64,000 bases of DNA, from assembly GCA_035764005.1 (NCBI GenBank), contig DASTZZ010000025.1, positions 120,960-184,959 on the forward strand, written 5' to 3'. The notes beneath the pieces are model-generated. The model searched no databases, was not told the origin of the DNA, and was given only the letters and a program-made list of their open reading frames with translations. The position numbers and the translations under genes were made by a program. Source of the stretch: Terriglobales bacterium (GTDB lineage: Bacteria; Acidobacteriota; Terriglobia; Terriglobales; Acidobacteriaceae). Below, one piece after another: positions 56,013-64,000 of the stretch. Every line of letters begins with the position of its first letter. The stretch's first letter is position 1.

Positions 56013-58484
56013 CTACTCCTGTCTCAAGGCAATAATCGGATTGATCGCCGTTGCTCTTCGCGCGGGGATGTACGTTGCAATCAGTCCAACCAGCGCCAGC
56101 ATCACCGGTAGCAGGACGAACGGAACAGCCGAAGCGGAGCTGGCGCCATAAAGCAATGCTGTGATTGTTCTGGACAGAGCTAATGCGGCGATGAGTCCCA
56201 CGGCCAAGCCGATCACCAGCGAAACCGAACTTTGGCGGACGATCATCGCGAGAATGTCTTGCCGTCTCGCGCCGAGAGCCATGCGGATGCCGATCTCGCG
56301 CACTCGCTTTCCCACGGAATACGCAACTACTCCGTAGACGCCGATTGCGGCGAGCACCATCGCCAGAGCGGCGAAGATGCTCAGCAGCCCGGCTGCGAAC
56401 TTTGCTCCCCAGAGCGCTTGCGTAATCACCTCGCCGATGGGCCAGACGTTGGTCAGCGGGAGATTGCGATCGAGAGCCTGCACGCGCTCGCGCACAGAAG
56501 CGAGCACGACGCGGGGATCGGCGCTGGAACGGAAGAAAAGTGTTAAACCTGGGCTCGGCGTTTGAATTAACGGCAGGTACAGGTATGGTGTCGGCTCTTC
56601 GCCCAGCGTGTTGTATTTGGCGTCCCGGGCAACGCCGACTACCTGGACGACATAGGGTTCGCCGAAGAACTTGAATCGCTTGCCGACTGGATCTTGATTG
56701 GGCCAGAAGCGGTGAGCGGCGGCCTCGTTGATAATCGCCACCTTGGGACTCTCTTCGCGATCGGTGCTGTCGAACTGGCGGCCGCGAATGATGGGAATGC
56801 CGAGCGTCTGGAAGTAATCCGGCGCGATGTTGTCGGTCTGGGTAAGAATGCCGGTCCGCGTCGACGTCCCTTCTTCCCCTTCCGGGAAGACGCTTCGCGA
56901 AATTGCCGTGCCTCCAAATAGAGGAACGTTGGTCGCCAGAGTCACGGAACTTACGCCGGGCAGCGTCTGTACCGTTTCCACTGCGCGGCGCTGGAATTCG
57001 CGCATGCGCGGCTGATCGTAGTTCAGTGCTCCCAAATCGAAAGACAACATTCCGAGATTGTGCGTGTCGAATCCGGGTTCGATCTTCTGCGCATTACGCA
57101 GGCTGACCAGGAAGAGCCCGGCGCCGATCAGCGCGACCAGAGAAAGCGCGAACTGCAACATGACGAATGCACTGCGAATGCCGAAGCGGCGTCCGGAGAA
57201 GATCTCGGAGCCTGCTCGCTCTTTCAGCTCGGTTACCAAATCGGGACGAGAGGCCTGCAAGGCCGGCAACAGTCCGAAGATGACGCCGGTGGCGAGAGAG
57301 ATTAGAAGCGTGAAGATCAGCACGCTGCTGTCCAGTGCTAACTCCAGATTGTTGGCTTGCAGCAGGAACGGAGGACGGAAACTCCAGAGCAAGTCGCGCG
57401 CGATGTATGCGACGCCGAGGCCCGCGATGCCGCCCGCAAGCGCGAGCAGGATTGATTCGGTAAGTAGCTGCGTAACAATGCGAGCGCGTGAGGCTCCAAT
57501 CGCCAGCCGTATGGAAATTTCCCGTTTTCGTCCTGCGGCACGCGCCAGCAGCAAGTTGGAGATGTTGGCGCAGGCGATGAGCAGCACCAGTCCAACCACG
57601 CCCATCATCAGTTCGCCGGCGCGCTCCGCCTGGCCTTGCACGTTGGGATTGAGAGTCGATTCGAGCAGAGGCACGACGGTGAAACTGCGTCCTTTGTTGG
57701 GAGCCGGGTAATCGTGCTCAAGCTGCGAACCAACGTTCTTCAATTCGGCGCGGGCTTGATCGATTCCTACTCCGGGCTTCAGCCGGCCGACGGCAAAGAA
57801 GTTCAGGAAGCGCCGGTCGTTGTACATCTCCTTGAGCACGCCGGCGAGGACTTGGTCGTGAGTCGCCATTGGTACCCACAGGTCCGGACCGCCGAGGACG
57901 GCGGTGCCTTTGAAGCCGCGCGGCATAACGCCGACGATCGTGAATCCCTGGCCGTTCAGCAGAACGTTCTGCCCGATCACGTTCGGATTGGAAGCGAAGT
58001 ACCGCTCCCACAGACCGTGTGTGAGCACCACCACTCCGGCCGCTCCCTGCTGGTCTTCATCCGGACGGAAGGTTCGTCCCAAAGCGGCTTGCACGCCGAG
58101 CACATCGAAGAAGTTTCCCGAGACAAGTTGCGCGAAGAAGGCCTGCGGCTTGCCCTCCACGGTCATGCTCACGCCCGTGCCGGTGAACATCATGACGCTG
58201 GAAAACGATTGCGAGCGCTCGGCCACGTCCCTGGCGTTTGGCTGCGAGATCGGCAGGAAAGTGTTCAGGCCGCCGCGATTACGCTGGTCAGTTGTGAAGA
58301 TACCCATCAGGTGGTCGGGATCGTGCACCGGCAGTGGATGAAGGAAGATCGTGTTAACAACCGTAAAGATCGCTGTATTGGCGCCGATGCCGAGCGCGAG
58401 CGTGAGGATGGCGATCAGCGTGAATCCGCGCGCCTTGCGCAACTGCCGGATGCCGTAACGAACGTCCTGCCAGAGAGTTTCCAT
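56013..58484 (-). CDS. MacB-like ABC transporter permease without ATPase (ADOP family)
   Basis: 823 residues. The N-terminus METLWQDVRYGIRQLRKARG is the standard opening of the acidobacterial duplicated permeases. A MacB periplasmic core domain follows, then FtsX-type spans (about 290-345, with ILLLACANISNLLLARAAG-like sequence), a second large periplasmic domain and another set of spans near the C-terminus (LSIFAALAMVLAAIGVYGVV and VPFVLLPVMLALVGLIATYI). The family usually lacks its own ATPase domain and is very numerous in Acidobacteriota. Substrate and partner unknown; no ATPase gene is next to it. Confidence 0.93.
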   Translation of the reverse strand: METLWQDVRYGIRQLRKARGFTLIAILTLALGIGANTAIFTVVNTIFLHPLPVHDPDHLMGIFTTDQRNRGGLNTFLPISQPNARDVAERSQSFSSVMMFTGTGVSMTVEGKPQAFFAQLVSGNFFDVLGVQAALGRTFRPDEDQQGAAGVVVLTHGLWERYFASNPNVIGQNVLLNGQGFTIVGVMPRGFKGTAVLGGPDLWVPMATHDQVLAGVLKEMYNDRRFLNFFAVGRLKPGVGIDQARAELKNVGSQLEHDYPAPNKGRSFTVVPLLESTLNPNVQGQAERAGELMMGVVGLVLLIACANISNLLLARAAGRKREISIRLAIGASRARIVTQLLTESILLALAGGIAGLGVAYIARDLLWSFRPPFLLQANNLELALDSSVLIFTLLISLATGVIFGLLPALQASRPDLVTELKERAGSEIFSGRRFGIRSAFVMLQFALSLVALIGAGLFLVSLRNAQKIEPGFDTHNLGMLSFDLGALNYDQPRMREFQRRAVETVQTLPGVSSVTLATNVPLFGGTAISRSVFPEGEEGTSTRTGILTQTDNIAPDYFQTLGIPIIRGRQFDSTDREESPKVAIINEAAAHRFWPNQDPVGKRFKFFGEPYVVQVVGVARDAKYNTLGEEPTPYLYLPLIQTPSPGLTLFFRSSADPRVVLASVRERVQALDRNLPLTNVWPIGEVITQALWGAKFAAGLLSIFAALAMVLAAIGVYGVVAYSVGKRVREIGIRMALGARRQDILAMIVRQSSVSLVIGLAVGLIAALALSRTITALLYGASSASAVPFVLLPVMLALVGLIATYIPARRATAINPIIALRQE

Positions 58485-58572
58485 GGATGTCTCCTGCGTT
58501 GGTGCTTAGACGCGAGTACCCGGGATTAGTAAACGTGGAGCCGGCCGCCCTCCGCCGGGTGGTCGGTCTTAC

Positions 58573-58709
58573 TTGTCATTCCGAAGGCCTGGTGTTGGCC
58601 TGAGGAATCCCTATCGCCTTCCACGCCGAACCTAACTTTTTTCGTTTTGTAGGGATTCCTCTCTCCTGCTCACGCGAAATGCTGCGTGAGCATCCGCTCG
58701 GAATGACAA
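58573..58709. repeat. 137-bp palindromic repeat, copy 2 of the 6175 family
   Basis: Ends TTGTCATTCCGA and TCGGAATGACAA, inner TGAGGAATCCCTAT and TAGGGATTCCTC, and a hairpin GCTCACGC...GCGTGAGC located in the right arm. Copy 1 carries the hairpin in the left arm, so the two copies are in opposite orientation. It lies between the permease start and the end of the peptidase gene. Confidence 0.85.
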
Positions 58710-58732
58710 ACACGAACAAACGGGCCTGTGCT

Positions 58733-60082
58733 CTATTTCGCTCGCATCGCCGCTTCTACCTCATCCGCCGTGTGCGGCAGGTCTTTCGTGATCTGCACCA
58801 GATTCCCGTTTTGGTCCACGTAATAAATGTCTTCGATGCGCACGCCAATCTTCTCTTCGGGAATGTAGATTCCCGGCTCGATAGTAAACACCGAGCCCTT
58901 ATCGAGAGGCATGGTGTAGTCGCCTTCGTCGTGAACATCCAGGCCGACGTAATGCCCGAGACCGTGGATGAAGTACTTGCCTAACGACGCTCCGTGCAGA
59001 TCCTTGCCGTGGGAATCGATGTAATCGCGTGCGACTTTGTTGAGGGAGTCCGGACCGGTGCCGCTGATGTGCGAAACGCCCGCTTTGAATGCCTGCATCG
59101 CCGCTTGCTGCGCGCCGAGGACGATGTCATAGATCTCGCGCTGCCGGGCCGTGAAATGGCCGTTCACTGGAGCAGTGCGCGTGATGTCGGAGGCATACAT
59201 CGAGTACTCGCCGGCCACGTCCATTACCACTACGTCGCCCGAGCGCATGGTGCCGGAATCTTCGGAATAATGGAGTACAGTCGAGTTGAATCCTGATCCC
59301 ACAATCGGAGCATAGGCAGAGCGCTCGCATCCCCGGCGCTGATATTCGTACTGCATCAGGGCCTGAATCTCGCGCTCGGTCACGCCGGGATGGATCGCCT
59401 TGAGTGCTGCCAGATGGGCGGCCATCGAGGCGCGCGTCGCTTTTACGATCAGATCGATCTCGCCCTGGTCTTTGGTGGTTCGAAGCTGGCCGATGAGCGG
59501 CTTGACCTCTCGGAAGCCGAAGAATCCGGCAAACGATTGCCCGCGCCGCAACCAGGCGAGAGGCTCAACCGACGCCGATTCCTCGTTGTACCCGCCGAGA
59601 TCGGAATAGATTGGCCCGCGATTCGACTCTGGAAGAGCGGCCAGTTCGTCATGCATTTTGTCGAGCGGCTCGACTTTGTCGAATCCCGTGATTCGCGTAA
59701 CTTCCTGATCACCCGGTCCCAATTTAGGACCAAGCCATTTTTCTTCCTGCAGGTTGCGCGCCGGCAGGAACAAGATCTCGGTATAAGGACGTGCCGGAGC
59801 GTTGCCGCGCGCATCATTCGTGGCTGCAGTAGCCGATGCGATCAGGAGCGCAGCGCCGGGTTCGGTCCAGCCGGTCAAGTAATAAAAATTTGAGTCCTGA
59901 TGAAAACCGAATATCTCGTCCGGCCGCTCAACCGGCGCGAATAGCACAACAACTCCACCATTAGTTTTCTTCGAGAGCGCGATACGGCGGGCGTGGTAGA
60001 CGCTTGCATTCTGGCGCTCGAGTGCGTGTAAGTAAGGAGAGAGGAGAACGAGGAACAGAATCGCGCGAAGCTTCTTTGTCAT
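58733..60082 (-). CDS. Secreted Xaa-Pro aminopeptidase (M24 family)
   Basis: 449 residues from ATG 60082, where a signal peptide begins (MTKKLRAILFLVLLSPYLHA); a longer open frame upstream runs through a palindromic repeat. The N-terminal creatinase-like domain (about 25-190) is followed by the pita-bread fold with metal ligands: D in VVMDVAGEYSM and YASDITRT, H in FIHGLGHYVGLDVHDEGD, and E in FTIEPGIYIP and RIEDIYYV. It removes N-terminal residues before proline, here probably in the periplasm. There is no operon partner. Confidence 0.92.
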   Translation of the reverse strand: MTKKLRAILFLVLLSPYLHALERQNASVYHARRIALSKKTNGGVVVLFAPVERPDEIFGFHQDSNFYYLTGWTEPGAALLIASATAATNDARGNAPARPYTEILFLPARNLQEEKWLGPKLGPGDQEVTRITGFDKVEPLDKMHDELAALPESNRGPIYSDLGGYNEESASVEPLAWLRRGQSFAGFFGFREVKPLIGQLRTTKDQGEIDLIVKATRASMAAHLAALKAIHPGVTEREIQALMQYEYQRRGCERSAYAPIVGSGFNSTVLHYSEDSGTMRSGDVVVMDVAGEYSMYASDITRTAPVNGHFTARQREIYDIVLGAQQAAMQAFKAGVSHISGTGPDSLNKVARDYIDSHGKDLHGASLGKYFIHGLGHYVGLDVHDEGDYTMPLDKGSVFTIEPGIYIPEEKIGVRIEDIYYVDQNGNLVQITKDLPHTADEVEAAMRAK

Positions 60083-60125
60083 GGAGAAGCGAGATTGTAC
60101 AACGAGAGCCGCAGGCGACTTGAAA

Positions 60126-60335
60126 GGCCCAACGGGCCGAAAGAAGCGCGCAGCCCAGCGGCGTAAGCCCTGGGTGAGAAAACAAATTTGACTCCAGAGC
60201 CCTGAAAGGGCGGCATAGCCGTCCGAGCTGGTCACAATCGCGCGTCTGTGTCGCCCTTTCAGGGCTCGTCTGTTGTGTACGTTTGACCCAGGGCTTACGC
60301 CGCTGGGCTGCGCTTCTTCCGGCCCCTTGGGCCTG
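60126..60335. repeat. 210-bp double palindrome upstream of the peptidase gene
   Basis: Outer arms AGCCCAGCGGCGTAAGCCCT (left) and AGGGCTTACGCCGCTGGGCT (right), continued by AGGCCCAACGGGCCGAAAGA and its counterpart. Inner stem AGCCCTGAAAGGGCG / CGCCCTTTCAGGGCT. Starts 44 bp upstream of the peptidase ATG. No ORF inside. Confidence 0.85.
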
Positions 60336-60592
60336 CCTCGTTCTCTTTTGAAACGATTAGAGCCAAAACAGCGAGCAGAATCGTTGTGCGTCGTGAATAA
60401 TCCAGGATTAATGCCCTTCTTGCTTTGATCCCGAGCGCGCTCAAGATCAGGCATTTGCGTACGCAGGAACTGCTTATGCTTCTGCTGCAAGTTCTTCTCC
60501 CTGTTACGTTCACCTCTTTGATACCCGCGTCACTACGTTCGGGAACATGTCTGTATGCGTGATTTCCGAATGTTAGACTTTGAGTAATCGGC
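60336..60592. other. Intergenic stretch upstream of pilC
   Basis: About 260 bp with no supported ORF, repeat or strong promoter. The pilus gene start is preceded by a weak GAG-type site. Confidence 0.45.
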
Positions 60593-61807
60593 ATGGCGGA
60601 ATACCTGGTTCAGACGGCGGACGAGCGTGGACACGTCTCCGAACACGTGGAGCATGGCGCTTCCGTGGGAGAGGTGCGCGACCGCTTCGTTCAACAAGGC
60701 CTGCTGGTTACCTCCATCAAAACACGAGGGTTGCTCGGCGGCGCCGCACCGCGACGGCAGAAGAAGGTAAAGCTCGAACAGTTTGTTATCTTCAACTCAC
60801 AATTCCTGACATTAGTTCGAGCTGGCCTGCCCATCCTTCAAGGCCTCGATCTTCTCAGCAAACGACAGAAAAATAAGTATCTGAAGTCGATCATCGAGAA
60901 TGTGCGGCAGCGCGTGCGGACCGGCGAGCTGCTGTCCGACGCGTTTCGTCATGCTGCGCCAGGCGCGATTTCCGGTGTGTACACCACCACGCTGCTGGCA
61001 GGCGAAAAAAGCGGCAACCTGGAAGAAGTGCTGGGACGCTACATTGCCTTTCAGCGAATCGCGTTGACCTTCCGCAAAAAACTCATTGCCTCGCTCATCT
61101 ATCCGGCGCTGCTGGTGACCATGGTCACGCTGATGTTTACTTTCCTGCTCAGCTACGTGGTGCCGCAGTTCCAGACGCTCTATTCCCAAATTGGCAATGG
61201 GCAGCTTCCAGCTTTAACCGTCTTTGTGCTCGGAGTCGGCGATTTCGTCAAACGCTGGATCCTCTTTGCGATTCCCGCAATAGCGCTCGTCATTTTTCTA
61301 CTTTGGCGTTGGAGCAAGACCGATGCCGGCGGATTGGCATTCGATCGTTTGCGGCTGGGGACGCCGATCGGCGGGGACATCTGGCTCAAGTACCAGGTCG
61401 CATTGTTTTCGCGCACGATGTCGACGCTTTTGAGCGGCGGCTTACCGCTTGTGCAGGCGCTGGAAACGTCCGGTCATTCCATGGAAAGCCGGCTGGTTGC
61501 GAAGGCGGTACTCGACTCTGTGCACAAGGTGCGCGAGGGACGTCCGCTCTCGCGCAGCATGGAGGAGAGCGGAGTCTTTCCCGAATTGGCATACGAGATG
61601 GTTGAGGTGGGAGAATCGACAGGAGCATTGCCGGCAATGTTGACCTCAGTTGCCGAGTTCCTGGAAGAAGACGTGCAGACGGCTCTGGGAGCTGCGCTGT
61701 CATTGATTGAGCCGGTGATTCTGATTGTGATGGGCGTCATCGTTGCGATTGTGCTGATCGCGCTCTACCTTCCCATCTTTCAGCTGGGCGCGGTCGCGGG
61801 CGGATAA
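60593..61807 (+). CDS. Type II secretion/type IV pilus inner-membrane platform protein (GspF/PilC)
   Basis: 404 residues. Two GspF domains (about 70-193 and 270-395) are seen: FVIFNSQFLTLVRAGLPILQ and FSRTMSTLLSGGLPLVQALE, each followed by a GEKSGNLEEVLGRY / GESTGALPAMLTSV motif. Three membrane spans follow at about 170-195, 217-240 and 372-398. The protein anchors the assembly ATPase at the inner membrane. The order pilC, then the ATPase, then a pilM-like gene suggests a type IV pilus or competence-pseudopilus operon. ATG 60593 has a weak ribosome-binding site. Confidence 0.92.
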   Translation: MAEYLVQTADERGHVSEHVEHGASVGEVRDRFVQQGLLVTSIKTRGLLGGAAPRRQKKVKLEQFVIFNSQFLTLVRAGLPILQGLDLLSKRQKNKYLKSIIENVRQRVRTGELLSDAFRHAAPGAISGVYTTTLLAGEKSGNLEEVLGRYIAFQRIALTFRKKLIASLIYPALLVTMVTLMFTFLLSYVVPQFQTLYSQIGNGQLPALTVFVLGVGDFVKRWILFAIPAIALVIFLLWRWSKTDAGGLAFDRLRLGTPIGGDIWLKYQVALFSRTMSTLLSGGLPLVQALETSGHSMESRLVAKAVLDSVHKVREGRPLSRSMEESGVFPELAYEMVEVGESTGALPAMLTSVAEFLEEDVQTALGAALSLIEPVILIVMGVIVAIVLIALYLPIFQLGAVAGG

Positions 61808-61818
61808 GGATTTTCGAA

Positions 61819-63450
61819 ATGGCAGATTCTGCAATTTTCGTCGGCGGAGCCGCAGATAGCGGTTCGGAATCCCGCGCTCGCGATCTGGCGAAGCGCTACC
61901 GCCGCGAGTTCGTGGATTTGAAGAACTATCACATCCAGCACGAACTCTTCCGAACCGTGCCCGTCGATCTGATGTTCCGCTACAACTTCGTTCCGCTCGA
62001 GGAACAAGGCGATGAACTCACGATTGCGATCTCCGATCCGAGTCGGCTGATGATGATCGACGAGATCGGCCTGCTGCTGAACAAACGTGTGCATACGAAA
62101 GTTGCCACGATGGAGCAGATCGACGAGATCCTGAAGAAGACCGAACAGTCGCAACGCGTGCTGGAAGAGGCGACTGAAGGTTTCACCTTTGATGTTGTTC
62201 GCGAGGACGAAGCCGGCGACGAAACCATCTCCATCGAGCGGCTGACTTCAGAGCAGGACATCAGCCCGATTATCCGGCTGGTGGACACCATGATCTTTAC
62301 CGCGCTCGAGCGGCGCGCCAGTGATATTCACATCGAAACGATGGACGATTCCGTCGCGGTGAAGTACCGCATCGACGGCGTGCTGCAGCAGGCGATGCCG
62401 CCGATCTCGAAGGAACATCATTCAACGATCGTCTCGCGCATCAAGGTCATGAGCGAGCTGGACATCGCCGAGCGCCGCGTGCCCCAGGATGGCCGCTTCC
62501 GCGTGAAGTACAAAGGCAGGTTGATCGATTTCCGCGTCTCCATCATGCCCACTGTTCATGGCGAAAATGGGGTGCTTCGCGTGCTCGACAAGGAGTCGAT
62601 GAGCGAGAAGTTCCGCAAGCTGACTTTAGATGTAGTCGGATTCGATGAAGAGGATTTGCGCCACTTCCGGCGGTACATCAAAGAGCCATACGGCATGGTG
62701 CTGGTTACTGGTCCAACGGGTTCGGGAAAAACCACTACGCTTTACGCTGCGCTGAACGAGATCAAGAGCGAAGAAGACAAGATCATCACCATCGAGGATC
62801 CGGTGGAGTACCAGATTCGCGGCATTACGCAGATTCCCGTGAACGAGAAAAAGGGACTGACGTTTGCGCGCGGCTTGCGATCGATTCTGCGTCACGATCC
62901 CGACAAAATTCTGGTCGGCGAAATTCGCGACACGGAAACGGCGCAGATCGCAATTCAGTCGGCACTTACTGGGCACTTGGTCTTCACCACGGTCCACGCC
63001 AACAACGTGGTCGATGTGATTGGGCGCTTCCTCAATATGGGCGTTGAGGCTTACAACTTCGTGTCGGCGCTGAATTGCATCCTCGCGCAGCGGTTAGTGC
63101 GCGTAATCTGCGACTCCTGTAAGAAGCCCGTCCGCTACACTCCGGAGCAGCTCGAGGCCAGCGGGATGGATACTCCCGAGTGGCGTGAGTTCACCTTCTA
63201 CGAAGGCGAGGGCTGCATCGAGTGCGCGGGGACCGGCTACAAGGGCCGCACGGCGATTCACGAATTGCTCGATCTCACCGATCGCATCCGCGAGCTGATT
63301 CTGGAAAAGAAACCAACTTCGGAAGTGCGGAAAGCGGCGCGCGAAGAAGGCATGCGCTTCCTCCGCGAGTCAGCATTGGCGAAAGTTCGTTCAGGAACGA
63401 CCACGCTGAAGGAAATCAACAAAGTCACATTCATCGAGACATCGAGGTAG
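61819..63450 (+). CDS. Pilus/secretion assembly ATPase (GspE/PilB)
   Basis: 543 residues. An N-terminal MshEN-type domain (about 15-150) precedes the ATPase. Walker A is G298-P-T-G-S-G-K-T-T, the Asp box IITIEDPVEY, Walker B VGEIRDTETA and the His box TGHLVFTTVHANN. A tetracysteine zinc element (C431, C434, C466, C469) lies in the C-terminal domain, as in PilB and GspE. It drives assembly of pilins or pseudopilins from the cytoplasmic face. It follows pilC by 11 nt and precedes the pilM-like gene by 1 nt. Confidence 0.94.
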   Translation: MADSAIFVGGAADSGSESRARDLAKRYRREFVDLKNYHIQHELFRTVPVDLMFRYNFVPLEEQGDELTIAISDPSRLMMIDEIGLLLNKRVHTKVATMEQIDEILKKTEQSQRVLEEATEGFTFDVVREDEAGDETISIERLTSEQDISPIIRLVDTMIFTALERRASDIHIETMDDSVAVKYRIDGVLQQAMPPISKEHHSTIVSRIKVMSELDIAERRVPQDGRFRVKYKGRLIDFRVSIMPTVHGENGVLRVLDKESMSEKFRKLTLDVVGFDEEDLRHFRRYIKEPYGMVLVTGPTGSGKTTTLYAALNEIKSEEDKIITIEDPVEYQIRGITQIPVNEKKGLTFARGLRSILRHDPDKILVGEIRDTETAQIAIQSALTGHLVFTTVHANNVVDVIGRFLNMGVEAYNFVSALNCILAQRLVRVICDSCKKPVRYTPEQLEASGMDTPEWREFTFYEGEGCIECAGTGYKGRTAIHELLDLTDRIRELILEKKPTSEVRKAAREEGMRFLRESALAKVRSGTTTLKEINKVTFIETSR

Positions 63451-63451
63451 C

Positions 63452-64000
63452 ATGGCGCGCAATCGCATTCCCAAACCGAGACTTGCGTGCGAGATTACCG
63501 CGCAAGGCGTAATAGCCGCGCGCGCCAAATCCGACGGCAGCCGTCTCGATGTACACACCTGGCGCAAGCTGGAACGCGACCTTGTGCGGCCTTCGCTCAC
63601 CCCGGGAAACATCGCCGATCCAGGTACTCTCACGCAAACCATCGAGAGCGCCTTGACGGCGGTCGGAGGCCGTAAGCGGGACGTAGTCGCAGTTTTGCCG
63701 GACGCGGCGATTCGCGTGCTGCTGCTCGATTTCGATACGCTTCCCGAGAAGACGGTTGAAGCCGAGCCCATTCTCCGGTTCCGTTTGCGGAAATCGGTCC
63801 CGTTCGACGCCGATCACGCCGCTCTCTCATTCCAGAGTTATCGAAAAGGGGCGGCGGTAAAAGTGCTGGCGGCCGTCTGTCCGCGAGAAGTATTGAATGA
63901 ATACGAATCTGTGATTCGCGGCGCAGGCTATGAACCCGGTGTGGTCTTGCCGTCCACATTAGCGGCGCTCAGCGCGATTGAAGCGGAGCGTCCAACACTG
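63452..64000 (+). CDS. PilM-like pilus assembly protein, 5' part (cut by window edge)
   Basis: The first 183 residues, reading MARNRIPKPRLACEITAQGV and then VVAVLPDAAIRVLLLDFDTL, with an actin-like ATPase look as in PilM/GspL. The start follows GAGGT by 4 nt and lies 1 nt after the ATPase gene stop, so all three pilus genes form an operon. PilM-type proteins link the cytoplasmic ring to PilN/PilO. The N-terminal PilN-binding part and the rest of the gene are outside the window, so this is a family-level assignment. Confidence 0.75.
   Translation, partial: MARNRIPKPRLACEITAQGVIAARAKSDGSRLDVHTWRKLERDLVRPSLTPGNIADPGTLTQTIESALTAVGGRKRDVVAVLPDAAIRVLLLDFDTLPEKTVEAEPILRFRLRKSVPFDADHAALSFQSYRKGAAVKVLAAVCPREVLNEYESVIRGAGYEPGVVLPSTLAALSAIEAERPTL

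Noticed and set aside
58485..58732. Small ORF within the intergenic palindrome at 58573-58709
   Set aside because: Frames across the element are formed by the palindrome arms and lack start signals.

Overview
The window looks like chromosomal DNA of an Acidobacteriota species, probably class Terriglobia. This is inferred from the gene families (a two-FtsX-domain MacB-like permease with no ATPase domain, a secreted carboxypeptidase-regulatory-like repeat protein, a DUF5117/DUF4953-type metalloprotease, a FecR protein with a Gly/His-rich tail), from the moderately high GC content, and from the very many palindromic intergenic repeats. No marker gene such as rRNA is present, so the assignment rests on gene content alone.

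Layout. 1-9.4 kb: 5' part of dnaE, a promoter-plus-small-ORF unit, a secreted unknown, a tRNA-Leu with a duplicated 3' half, a large secreted zinc metalloprotease, and a quinone oxidoreductase-cupin pair beside a Gfo/Idh oxidoreductase. 9.4-15.5 kb: ftsY-ribD-(9-bp tandem repeat)-ribE, a methyltransferase and recQ. 15.6-23.7 kb: a membrane protein, two glycosyltransferases, an outer-membrane barrel, a YpdA-like reductase, a CAP-domain protein and a DUF1648 protein. 23.9-27.5 kb: a compact minus-strand cassette, XRE regulator-NfeD-flotillin-49-aa membrane peptide-PspA, which reads as a self-regulated membrane-stress module. 27.7-35 kb: a lone DppC-type permease, an RsbW/RsbV partner-switch pair, a LacI regulator, two secreted/membrane unknowns, a TolC-like protein and GtrA. 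35-43.7 kb: M20 peptidase, a MarR-GNAT fusion with a palindromic operator, an SDR, a GtrB-like glycosyltransferase, a carboxypeptidase-regulatory-like protein, and an SRPBCC-PP2C phosphatase-ArsR operon with repeats overlapping its promoter. 44-50 kb: DUF4142, a blue-copper/membrane protein, a twin-PAS histidine kinase with three response regulators, and a truncated hemoglobin fused to ankyrin repeats. 50-60 kb: FecR protein, ruvC, MmcQ/YjbR, a VKOR-like protein with no ordinary start codon, an unusual array of palindromic 23-bp iterons, an O-methyltransferase, the MacB-like permease and a Xaa-Pro peptidase. 60.6-64 kb: type IV pilus/type II secretion genes (pilC/gspF, pilB/gspE, start of a pilM-like gene).

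The most striking non-coding feature is the density of palindromic repeats: at least six families, several lying exactly at the stop codon of a gene. The most interesting candidates for something new are the 23-bp GGCGTTAACGCC iteron array (54564-54666), the XRE/NfeD/flotillin/small peptide/PspA cassette, the globin-ankyrin fusion beside a kinase with three regulators, and a tandemly duplicated ribosome-binding/start site that creates a five-codon leader ORF in front of a response regulator.
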